Position numbers and translations under genes: made by a program
Shown here: piece after piece, positions 6,380 to 13,494 of the stretch
Position numbering within the stretch: the first letter of the stretch is position 1
Layout: each line of letters starts with the position of its first letter
Notes under the pieces: model-generated
What the model saw: only the letters and a program-made list of their open reading frames with translations
Database searches by the model: none
Told to the model about the DNA's origin: nothing
NCBI GenBank assembly: GCA_965655625.1
Contig: CBFHHA010000005.1
Coordinates: 26,656-90,655, forward strand
Reading direction: 5' to 3'
Source of the DNA: CAJJDF01 sp965655625
Lineage (GTDB): Bacteria > Bacteroidota > Bacteroidia > Flavobacteriales_D > CAJJDF01
DNA length: 64,000 nt

Positions 6380-9300
6380 ATGGAATACAATCACAGTGAG
6401 ATAGAAAAAAGATGGCAAAAAGAATGGGCAGAAAACAAGACTTTTAAGGCCGAAGAAAATTCTGAAAAACCGAAATTTTATTCGCTAGATATGTTTCCTT
6501 ATCCTTCAGGAGCGGGATTGCATGTTGGGCATCCACTAGGTTATATTGCATCCGATATTTATTCGCGTTACAAAAGACTAACAGGTTACAATGTATTGCA
6601 CCCAATGGGATACGATTCTTTTGGGTTGCCTGCCGAGCAATACGCTATCCAAACTGGTCAGCATCCCGAACTTACAACCAAAACAAATGTAGAAAGGTAC
6701 CGCCAGCAAATGGACCAAATTGGATTCTCTTTTGACTGGGCTAGAGAGGTGCGAACTTCTTCGCCTGAGTATTACAAATGGACCCAATGGATTTTCAAAC
6801 AATTGTTTAATTCTTGGTACAACAAAGCAAGCAACAAAGCCGAGAAATTAGAAACTCTTACTGCTATTTTTGAAACCGAAGGAAACGCAAACGTGAAAGC
6901 ATCTTGTGCCGAAACAGAGGTATTTACAACTGACCAATGGAGTAAATTTACGGAGAAAGAACAAAGCGATATCTTAATGAATTATCGTTTAGCTTTCCTT
7001 TCTGACACCATGGTAAACTGGTGTCCAGCTTTGGGAACTGTGTTGGCAAATGACGAAATAAAAGACGGAGTATCGGAAAGAGGAGGACATCCTGTGGTAC
7101 AAAAACTTATGCGCCAGTGGAGTATGAGAATTACTGCTTACGCAGAGAGATTAATTCAAGGATTGGATACCATTGATTGGAGCGATTCAATTAAGGAGCA
7201 ACAGAAAAACTGGATTGGAAAATCGAAGGGAGCAATGGTTTCGTTTCCCATCCTAAATCCTTCCCTAAGGGAAGGACTTGCTTCGCAGAGTCACTCGGCA
7301 GGCACTGCTGGATATATGACTGGCGGTAATTATTCTCATTTATTGTTAGAAAAGGCAAAAGAAATGAGAGCTAATCCAACTGAAGCTGAGGCATTTATTT
7401 GGGCCCAACTTAAAGGAAAACAGCTAGGAGTAAAATTTAGGCAACAACACTTAATTGATGATTTTATTGCGGACTTTGTTTGTTTATCAAAAAAGTTAAT
7501 AATAGAAGTTGACGGCAAAATACATGATTCTCAAAAAGAACAAGATGAAGCAAGAACTGCTGTTTTAGAAAACCTAGATTACAAAGTTATCCGCTTCACA
7601 AACGAAGAAGTAATCATGGACATTGAAAATGTCCTAAAAAAGATAAAAAAAGAACTTGCTGAAAGACCAGACTTAACTTCCAATGAGCCTGCGAACAGTG
7701 AGCCTGCGAACAACAGCAAAGCCAACGTAGAAGTCCTTCCCTTGGGGAAGGATTTAGGATGGGATAAATCTATCGAAGTTTTCACCACTCGCCCTGACAC
7801 TATTTTTGGTGTAAACTTCATGGTGCTGGCACCAGAACATGAATTGGTAGCTGACATCACAACTCCAGAGCAGAAAGAAGAAGTGGAAGCCTACATTCAT
7901 CAAGCTAGTTTGAAAACAGAACGTGACAGACAAGCGAATGTAAAAAACATCACAGGAGTTAATACGGGAGCTTTTGCCATTCATCCTTTCACTGGTGAAA
8001 AAGTACAAATTTGGATAGGAGATTACGTATTGGCCGGATACGGAACCGGAGCTGTGATGGCTGTGCCTGCAGGAGACCAAAGAGATTGGGCTTTTGCCAC
8101 TCATTTTGGAATTGAAATAAAAAATATATTTGAAAACGTAGATATCTCGGAAGGAGCTTGCGAAGATAAATCGGCAATATTGACCAACTCAGATTTCTTG
8201 AATGGCTTGAATGCCAAAAAAGGAATTGGAGCAGCCATTAAAGCCATACAAGAAAAAGGATGTGGTAGAGGAATGACAAACTTTAGATTGAGAGATGCTA
8301 TTTTCTCGAGACAACGATATTGGGGAGAACCTTTTCCTGTGTATTTCGAAAATGAAATCCCGAAAGTAATTGAAGACGAATTTTTACCAATTGAATTACC
8401 CGAAGTAGAAAAGTATTTGCCTACCGAAGATGGAGAACCTCCATTGGGCAATGCAAACACATGGAGCTGGTGTAAAAACAAGAAAATTCTTAAAACGAAC
8501 GACAAACAAAACGGAACTTGCACTTGGCCTATGGAATTGAACACCATGCCAGGTTGGGCTGGGAGTTCATGGTATTTTTTAAGATACATGGATCCACAGA
8601 ACGAGGGTGAATTTGTTTCGAAAGAAAAAGCAGATTACTGGGGACAAGTAGATTTATACATTGGAGGAGCCGAACACGCAACAGGCCATTTATTGTACTC
8701 TCGTTTTTGGACAAAGTTTCTATACGACATGGGGTATATCTCATTTGAAGAGCCTTTCAAGAAATTGATCAACCAAGGGATGATTTTGGGAAGAAGTAGT
8801 TTTGTGTACAGAGATAAAGAAAGCGGGAAATTCGTTTCCTTCGACAAAAGAAAAGAATACAAAACTGCCAGATTGCATACTGACATTTCCTTTGTAAATA
8901 ACGACAAATTAGATATTGAAGCTTTCAAAAACTGGAGAGAAGAATACAAGAATGCTGAATTCATCACCAACGAAAACGGAGATTACATTTGTGGAAGCGA
9001 AATAGAAAAAATGAGTAAATCCAAATACAACGTACAAACTCCAGATGAGTTGGTCGCCAAATTTGGAGCCGATACCTTAAGGTGTTACGAAATGTTCTTG
9101 GGGCCATTGGAACAAGCAAAACCTTGGGATACAAATGGAATTAGCGGAGTTAACGGATTCTTGAAAAAACTATGGAGATTATTCCATCATGGAGAAATAT
9201 TCAATGTAAACGAGAGAGAAGCCAGTAAAGAGTCAATGAAAACTTTACACACAGCCATCAAAAAAGTAACAGAAGATCTAGAACGCTATTCATTCAATAC

Positions 9301-9688
9301 AATTGTAAGCGGATTGATGATAGCCGTGAACGAACTTACAGTCCAAAAATGCGCCAACAAAGAAGTACTTGAAAAATTATTGGTGTTAGTTTCGCCCTAT
9401 GCTCCTCATATTGCCGAGGAAATCTGGAATAAATTGGGACATACCAAAAGTATTACATTTGCCCAATGGCCAGAATTTAAACCAGAGTATTTGCTAGAAG
9501 CCAATCACACTTACCCAGTTTCGTTCAATGGCAAAATGAGGTTTAAAATTGAGTTGCCCACCGAACTGAGTAAAGAAGAAATTGAAAAAGAAGTGATGGC
9601 TCACCAAAAAACGGCTCATTACTTGGAAGGAAAGTCAATTAAGAAATTGATAATTGTACCTAAAAAGATTGTTAACATCGTAATGTAG
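6380..9688 (+). CDS. leuS: leucyl-tRNA synthetase with an in-frame DUF559 nuclease insertion
   Basis: 1102 residues; about 929 without the insertion, the usual Bacteroidota length. It charges tRNA-Leu with leucine. The HIGH motif is HVGH (48-51) in FPYPSGAGLHVGH; the KMSKS motif is MSKSK (878-882). The editing domain begins at IEVFTTRPDTIFGV, and the anticodon-binding domain is complete. Residues about 290-462 are foreign: they interrupt the junction between catalytic core and editing domain (after GKSKGAMVSF) and carry a DUF559 endonuclease domain flanked by inverted repeats. The reading frame stays open across the insertion and no second intact leuS is in the window, so the enzyme probably works with the extra domain. 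The start at 6380 is set by the promoter at 6320-6349. Confidence 0.95.
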   Translation: MEYNHSEIEKRWQKEWAENKTFKAEENSEKPKFYSLDMFPYPSGAGLHVGHPLGYIASDIYSRYKRLTGYNVLHPMGYDSFGLPAEQYAIQTGQHPELTTKTNVERYRQQMDQIGFSFDWAREVRTSSPEYYKWTQWIFKQLFNSWYNKASNKAEKLETLTAIFETEGNANVKASCAETEVFTTDQWSKFTEKEQSDILMNYRLAFLSDTMVNWCPALGTVLANDEIKDGVSERGGHPVVQKLMRQWSMRITAYAERLIQGLDTIDWSDSIKEQQKNWIGKSKGAMVSFPILNPSLREGLASQSHSAGTAGYMTGGNYSHLLLEKAKEMRANPTEAEAFIWAQLKGKQLGVKFRQQHLIDDFIADFVCLSKKLIIEVDGKIHDSQKEQDEARTAVLENLDYKVIRFTNEEVIMDIENVLKKIKKELAERPDLTSNEPANSEPANNSKANVEVLPLGKDLGWDKSIEVFTTRPDTIFGVNFMVLAPEHELVADITTPEQKEEVEAYIHQASLKTERDRQANVKNITGVNTGAFAIHPFTGEKVQIWIGDYVLAGYGTGAVMAVPAGDQRDWAFATHFGIEIKNIFENVDISEGACEDKSAILTNSDFLNGLNAKKGIGAAIKAIQEKGCGRGMTNFRLRDAIFSRQRYWGEPFPVYFENEIPKVIEDEFLPIELPEVEKYLPTEDGEPPLGNANTWSWCKNKKILKTNDKQNGTCTWPMELNTMPGWAGSSWYFLRYMDPQNEGEFVSKEKADYWGQVDLYIGGAEHATGHLLYSRFWTKFLYDMGYISFEEPFKKLINQGMILGRSSFVYRDKESGKFVSFDKRKEYKTARLHTDISFVNNDKLDIEAFKNWREEYKNAEFITNENGDYICGSEIEKMSKSKYNVQTPDELVAKFGADTLRCYEMFLGPLEQAKPWDTNGISGVNGFLKKLWRLFHHGEIFNVNEREASKESMKTLHTAIKKVTEDLERYSFNTIVSGLMIAVNELTVQKCANKEVLEKLLVLVSPYAPHIAEEIWNKLGHTKSITFAQWPEFKPEYLLEANHTYPVSFNGKMRFKIELPTELSKEEIEKEVMAHQKTAHYLEGKSIKKLIIVPKKIVNIVM
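7246..7279 (+). repeat. left terminal inverted repeat of the leuS insertion
   Basis: 34 nt matching the complement of 7731-7764 at 33 positions. It contains the perfect 17-nt palindrome CCTTCCCTAAGGGAAGG (7258-7274, 8+1+8). Translated in frame it gives FPILNPSLREGL. Confidence 0.85.
7731..7764 (-). repeat. right terminal inverted repeat of the leuS insertion
   Basis: 34 nt complementary to 7246-7279 with one mismatch; the internal palindrome CCTTCCCTTGGGGAAGG keeps 7 of 8 pairs plus one G-T. In frame it reads VLPLGKDLGWD. Further inward the two sides share weaker complementarity (TTCGCAG and TCACT blocks near 7281-7297 and 7683-7712). Confidence 0.85.
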
Positions 9689-9749
9689 TCTATTTTGATT
9701 AGATCGTTTTTTCTATAATAGTACAGATCTAACTGAAAAACCTGCTAAC

Positions 9750-10049
9750 ATGGGACTAAAAACTAACCTCAGAAAATTTTTTGGAAGAGCTAATAATACT
9801 ACCAATTCGGCCACAAACATAACGGATACCCCAAGTTATTTAACCAAAGATCCAGCTAAAAAACTAAAGGTCCGAACAATTGACGCTACCCGAGGTAATT
9901 CCAATTTAGCTAGTAACACTTTAAATAAAACTGCAGGGAAAGCAACGAAAACAGCATTTAAAGCAAAAGAAGCTGGAGAGAAAGTACGCGAATCCACCGA
10001 GAAAATTATTATTGGATTGAAAGAAAAAGCAAATCATGCTTTCGAATAA
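9750..10049 (+). CDS. small Lys/Ala-rich protein of unknown function
   Basis: 99 residues, no signal peptide or membrane segment. The first third is basic (LKTNLRKFFGR), the middle is rich in Asn and Thr, and the last 40 residues (AGKATKTAFKAKEAGEKVRE and on) form a Lys/Ala/Glu-rich region likely to be one amphipathic helix, as in YtxH-like or histone-like small proteins. I do not recognise a family. It sits 61 bp after leuS and is followed by a weak hairpin; it may share the leuS transcript. Confidence 0.55.
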   Translation: MGLKTNLRKFFGRANNTTNSATNITDTPSYLTKDPAKKLKVRTIDATRGNSNLASNTLNKTAGKATKTAFKAKEAGEKVRESTEKIIIGLKEKANHAFE

Positions 10050-10056
10050 ATTCATT

Positions 10057-10108
10057 CAACCTCACTAAAATTTAAAAACTAATCTTACAAAATGAGGTTG
10101 GTTTTTTT
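10057..10108 (+). terminator. possible terminator after the small Lys/Ala-rich gene
   Basis: CAACCTCA (10057-10064) pairs with TGAGGTTG (10093-10100), followed by a run of seven T. The 28-nt loop is long, so efficiency is doubtful. Confidence 0.45.
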
Positions 10109-10143
10109 GTTGCCTCAACTTTCGTGTAAGATTCTTATCTTTA
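10107..10143 (+). promoter_or_regulatory. promoter of the DUF6089 gene
   Basis: TTG (10107-10109 or 10110-10112) lies 23-26 nt before TATCTTTA (10136-10143), near the Bacteroidota consensus. It lies just after the hairpin ending the previous gene and 44 bp before the ATG. Confidence 0.4.
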
Positions 10144-10187
10144 CGGCTTATAAGTACAATAAAAATAACTTGACTTCGTAATTATTC

Positions 10188-11024
10188 ATGATGAAAAACA
10201 CTCTCCTATTCCTAACTATTTCGTTGTTATCTACCCAAATGATAGCGCAGAGCGAAGAAGTCTCATTCTTTTTTGGGTCGTCTTACTACATTGGAGATTT
10301 AAACTCAAAGCACTTTGACCAAAATACCAATCCCGCACTTGGAATAATGTACAAAAGGAATCATCGAAACGACCGGTATTCGTTTCGACTGCAGTTTACT
10401 TATGGCAAAGTAGAAGCTTACGACATACAATCGAGTGATGATTGGCAACGAAACAGAGATTTAAACTTTCAATCTACCCTCCTGGAATTGGGCGCAATAA
10501 TGGAAGTGAATTTTAATAAATATAGAGTAGGACAAACCGAGAAATTAAACAAAACTCCTTATTTGTTTTTTGGAATAGCTGGTTATAATTTCAAACCAAA
10601 AGGACTTTACAATGACAGCTGGTATGATTTGCAAGCTATGGGAACTGAAGGACAAAACACCTCAGCCAACCCAAATGATTATTACAAACTAAATCAATTG
10701 GCAATACCGGTTGGAATTGGGTTCAAAAAAAACATCAATAAAAATTGGGCCTGGTCGATTGAGTATGGAGCAAGAATTTTATTTACCGACTTTTTGGATG
10801 ATGTAAGTGGAAAATACGTTGACCCACAAATTTTAGCCAACGAATCAGGGATTTTAACACCCATTTTGGCCGACAGAAGCTACAACCAAATAGGAAATCA
10901 AAACATTGGGAATGACAGAGGAAATCCTGCTTTAAAAGATTGGTACTTTTTTGCTGGATTTACACTCTCCTATTCTTTCAACAAAGGAGACGAATGCACC
11001 AATGCTTTTAAACGAAAAGACTAA
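10188..11024 (+). CDS. DUF6089 outer-membrane beta-barrel protein
   Basis: 278 residues with a signal peptide (MMKNTLLFLTISLLSTQMIA, cleavage near AQS). The body matches the DUF6089 family of Bacteroidota: an early EVSFFFGSSYYIGDLN motif, alternating strands (FRLQFTYGKVEAYD, LELGAIMEVNF, PYLFFGIAGYNFKPKG) and a terminal strand WYFFAGFTLSYSF. The family is predicted to be an outer-membrane barrel resembling OmpA-type porins; the role is unknown. ATG ATG at 10188 and 10191 are both possible starts. It is followed by the PAP2 gene after 9 bp, so both are likely in one operon. Confidence 0.8.
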   Translation: MMKNTLLFLTISLLSTQMIAQSEEVSFFFGSSYYIGDLNSKHFDQNTNPALGIMYKRNHRNDRYSFRLQFTYGKVEAYDIQSSDDWQRNRDLNFQSTLLELGAIMEVNFNKYRVGQTEKLNKTPYLFFGIAGYNFKPKGLYNDSWYDLQAMGTEGQNTSANPNDYYKLNQLAIPVGIGFKKNINKNWAWSIEYGARILFTDFLDDVSGKYVDPQILANESGILTPILADRSYNQIGNQNIGNDRGNPALKDWYFFAGFTLSYSFNKGDECTNAFKRKD

Positions 11025-11033
11025 CGAATCCTC

Positions 11034-11624
11034 ATGCTTGACCTACTCCTGTCGCTTGACACCAAACTTTTTCTGTTCCTCAATGGATTCCACAATCCGT
11101 TTTTTGATACAGTGATGTATTGGATAAGTCACAAATTCTTTTGGGTTCCTTTTTATGCGTTTCTTGTGTTTCTTCTCTTTAGATTTTTTGGCAAAAAGCA
11201 AGGCATAATTCTAACGATTCTCATCATCACTACTTTTGCTCTCACCAATACACTTTCTGTCGAAGCTTTCAAAAATGTATTTGAGCGACCTCGCCCTTGT
11301 CACAATGAATTAATACAAGCGAGTACACACATCGTGAAAGATCATTGTGGAGGAAAATGGGGGTTTGTTTCCTCACATGCGAGCAATGTTTTTGGGTTAG
11401 CTACACTCGTTTTTTTCTTTTTCAAAAACAGAATTAAAGGAATTGGTTGGTCTATTTTTTTGTGGGCAAGCGCAATTAGCTACAGCCGAATTTATTTGGG
11501 CGTACACTACCCTCTCGATATTATGTGTGGAGGAATGTTAGGCGTAACACTTGCATTCGTTGTGTTTCAAGTAGCCAAGAAACTGAATCTTATTGATTTC
11601 ACAAAGCTGCGACAAACAACTTAA
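11034..11624 (+). CDS. PAP2-family membrane phosphatase
   Basis: 196 residues with about five membrane helices. The three PAP2 phosphatase motifs are present: K-x6-RP as KNVFERPRP, the SSHAS block, and SRIYLGVHYPLD, whose His and Asp complete the catalytic set. Enzymes of this family remove phosphate from undecaprenyl pyrophosphate, phosphatidic acid or lipid A at the inner membrane; the substrate here is not determinable. Its 3' end overlaps the convergent FMN reductase gene by 26 bp. Confidence 0.88.
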   Translation: MLDLLLSLDTKLFLFLNGFHNPFFDTVMYWISHKFFWVPFYAFLVFLLFRFFGKKQGIILTILIITTFALTNTLSVEAFKNVFERPRPCHNELIQASTHIVKDHCGGKWGFVSSHASNVFGLATLVFFFFKNRIKGIGWSIFLWASAISYSRIYLGVHYPLDIMCGGMLGVTLAFVVFQVAKKLNLIDFTKLRQTT

Positions 11625-12129
11625 TCTGCTGATTTAATTCGAGCCGTAGTTCTTCCTTTATCAGTCTTCCATCGATGAAATTTTCTTGAAAACTTGGCAA
11701 ACTAAAGCTGCCAGAGATTTCAGCGCCATGCCTGGGAAACCTGTCTTTTGCAATGGCCATTACAGAAGCTCCACCTCTTCCGCCTGGGGAAGTAGAAAGC
11801 AGCAAAACCGGAGTATCACCAAACACCTTTGCTTCTTCACGAGACATCCAATCAAACATATTTTTAAAAACAGCAGTAAAGTTTCCATTGTGTTCTGCAA
11901 GAGACAAAACTATTCCATCTGCATTCTGGATGAGTTTAAGGAGGTTTCTCGCCTCTTTGGGAACACCATTGGCTAACTCTTCATCTATGCCATAAATAGG
12001 CAAAGAAAAATCATTTAAATCAAGATGTAACACATCTGCATCGTCAATGAGCGATGCTGCGTAATAAGCAAGTTTCTTATTAATGGAATTCTTACTATTA
12101 CTTCCACCTAAAGCTAGTATTTTTTTCAT
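11599..12129 (-). CDS. NAD(P)H-dependent FMN reductase
   Basis: 176 residues, flavodoxin-like fold. The FMN phosphate-binding loop is seen at the N-terminus (GGSNSKNSINKKLA) and the flavin-contacting segment in SLAEHNGNFTAVFKNMFDWM (about 77-96), followed by SPGGRGGASVM. Such enzymes (SsuE/ArsH/azoreductase-like) reduce free flavins, quinones or azo compounds with NAD(P)H. Cytoplasmic, full length. It overlaps the PAP2 gene tail to tail and follows pgk by 66 bp on the same strand, so read-through from pgk is possible. Confidence 0.88.
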   Translation of the reverse strand: MKKILALGGSNSKNSINKKLAYYAASLIDDADVLHLDLNDFSLPIYGIDEELANGVPKEARNLLKLIQNADGIVLSLAEHNGNFTAVFKNMFDWMSREEAKVFGDTPVLLLSTSPGGRGGASVMAIAKDRFPRHGAEISGSFSLPSFQENFIDGRLIKEELRLELNQQIKLFVAAL

Positions 12130-12195
12130 GTAAACTTAGTTAGCTAAGTTGAAGGTAGGCCTCTTTGTAATAGAAGTCAATTAATTCTGGGCAGA

Positions 12196-13413
12196 TTATG
12201 AGTCTTCTTTCACTTTAAACCCCTCTTTTTGTCTGATTGCCTGGACTCCTGGCAATTCCTTACCCTCTAAATATTCGAGCATAGCACCACCTCCCGTTGA
12301 TACATAACTTACTTTTTCTCCTAAATCGTACTTATTGATGGCTGCGACAGAATCTCCTCCTCCAATAAGAGAGTAACTTCCTTTTGCTGTAGCTCCCACC
12401 ACACTGAAAGCGATAGCTTTCGTCCCTTTCTCAAAACTTTCCATTTCAAATACTCCCATTGGGCCATTCCACAAAATAGTTGCAGAGCGAGTCACTACTT
12501 CCTTAAATTGCTCAATTGAGTGTTGGCCAATATCCAATCCCATCCAACCTTCGGGAATATCAAAAATATCGCACTCTTTGGTAGTTGCATCGTTGCTGAA
12601 AGCATCTGCAATAATGGTGTCCGTTGGTATGTGTAAATTTACGCCTAGTTTTTCAGCTTTAGCCATAATTTCTTTGGCTGTAGCTAATTGGTTATCCTCC
12701 ACGAGCGAACTCCCAATTTTGCCTCCTTGTGCTTTGATAAACGTGTAACTCATACCCCCACCAATTATGATGTCCGTTACCTTGTCCATCAAGTTTTGTA
12801 TCACATTGATTTTTCCAGAAACTTTAGCTCCTCCAATAATGGCTGTAAAAGGTGTTTTGGGTGCTGAAAGGACTTTTTCTAAGTTGTTGATTTCATTTTC
12901 CAATAGGTTTCCAAAGGATTTTTTACCAGTAAAAAAATTGGCCACCATGGTAGTAGAGGCATGCGCCCTGTGAGCTGTGCCAAAAGCATCATTTACATAA
13001 AAATCGGCAAGTTTAGATAGCTCTTTTGCAAAATATAAGTTCCCAGCCGTTTCATGTTTATAGAACCGTAAGTTTTCCAATAATAGAACTTCTCCTGGCT
13101 TTAACTCAGTCGCCATTTCTTGTGCCTTATTTCCTATCGAATCCTCACAAAACTTGACTTCTCTGTTTACCAATTGAGACAAATGGCTCACCAAATGTTT
13201 CAGTGAAAATCTTTCTTCAAATCCTAGCTTGGGTCTACCCAGGTGAGACATAACAATCACACTTCCTCCATCAGCTAATATTTTAGTTAATGTAGGTAAT
13301 GCAGCTTGCATCCTGGTGTCGTCTGTAATTTCAAAATCGGCATTAAGAGGGACATTAAAGTCTACTCTCACAAGTACTTTTTTATTGGCAAAATTTAAAT
13401 CTGAAAAAGGCAT
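12196..13413 (-). CDS. pgk: phosphoglycerate kinase
   Basis: 405 residues, normal length. It transfers phosphate from 1,3-bisphosphoglycerate to ADP in glycolysis. The N-terminal domain carries VLVRVDFNVPLN, then SHLGRP and LLENLRFYKHE; the nucleotide-binding C-terminal domain carries AIIGGAKVSGKI and GGGDSVAA, then STGGGAMLEYLEGKELPG. All substrate-binding blocks look intact. No signal peptide. It is separated from the upstream DUF2723 gene by a terminator at 13444-13475, so it should have its own promoter in the 30-80 bp between. Confidence 0.97.
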   Translation of the reverse strand: MPFSDLNFANKKVLVRVDFNVPLNADFEITDDTRMQAALPTLTKILADGGSVIVMSHLGRPKLGFEERFSLKHLVSHLSQLVNREVKFCEDSIGNKAQEMATELKPGEVLLLENLRFYKHETAGNLYFAKELSKLADFYVNDAFGTAHRAHASTTMVANFFTGKKSFGNLLENEINNLEKVLSAPKTPFTAIIGGAKVSGKINVIQNLMDKVTDIIIGGGMSYTFIKAQGGKIGSSLVEDNQLATAKEIMAKAEKLGVNLHIPTDTIIADAFSNDATTKECDIFDIPEGWMGLDIGQHSIEQFKEVVTRSATILWNGPMGVFEMESFEKGTKAIAFSVVGATAKGSYSLIGGGDSVAAINKYDLGEKVSYVSTGGGAMLEYLEGKELPGVQAIRQKEGFKVKEDS

Positions 13414-13443
13414 GAAGTTAATTTTATTAGGTTTTAAATAAAA

Positions 13444-13475
13444 AAAGAGGTCCCCAATAAAATGGAAACCTCTTT
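13444..13475 (-). terminator. terminator of the DUF2723 gene
   Basis: On the minus strand AAAGAGGT pairs with ACCTCTTT, with a second short TCC/GGA pairing inside, followed by a run of T. It lies 20 bp past the stop codon at 13495 and ahead of pgk. Confidence 0.65.
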
Positions 13476-13494
13476 GTTCAGTTTGTTCTTTTTA

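Larger units (their letters stand above)
7246..7764 (+). mobile_element. DUF559-nuclease element inserted in frame in leuS
   Basis: 519 bp (173 codons exactly) bounded by 34-bp inverted repeats. Its coding content, in the leuS frame, is a linker (NPSLREGLASQ..), a DUF559/Vsr-like PD-(D/E)xK endonuclease domain (residues about 319-430 of LeuRS), and a tail with a 15-nt tandem repeat (NEPANSEPANN). Putative active-site residues are present: Asp365 (IADF), Glu376 and Asp378 (IIEVDG), His382. The conserved start NPTEAEAFIWAQLKGKQLG and the end YKVIRFTNEEV are typical of free-standing DUF559 proteins. No target duplication is evident. No intein splice residues, group I/II intron RNA or stop codons are seen. 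Mobility is inferred from the repeats and the foreign domain. Confidence 0.8.

Noticed and set aside
7246..7764. Intein in LeuRS
   Set aside because: No Cys/Ser/Thr at the boundaries, no splicing blocks and no His-Asn end; the nuclease is DUF559, not LAGLIDADG or HNH. The flanks are inverted repeats instead.
7246..7764. Group I or II intron carrying a nuclease gene
   Set aside because: Reading frame is continuous over the entire insert and 519 bp is too short for such an intron with this gene content; no catalytic core seen.
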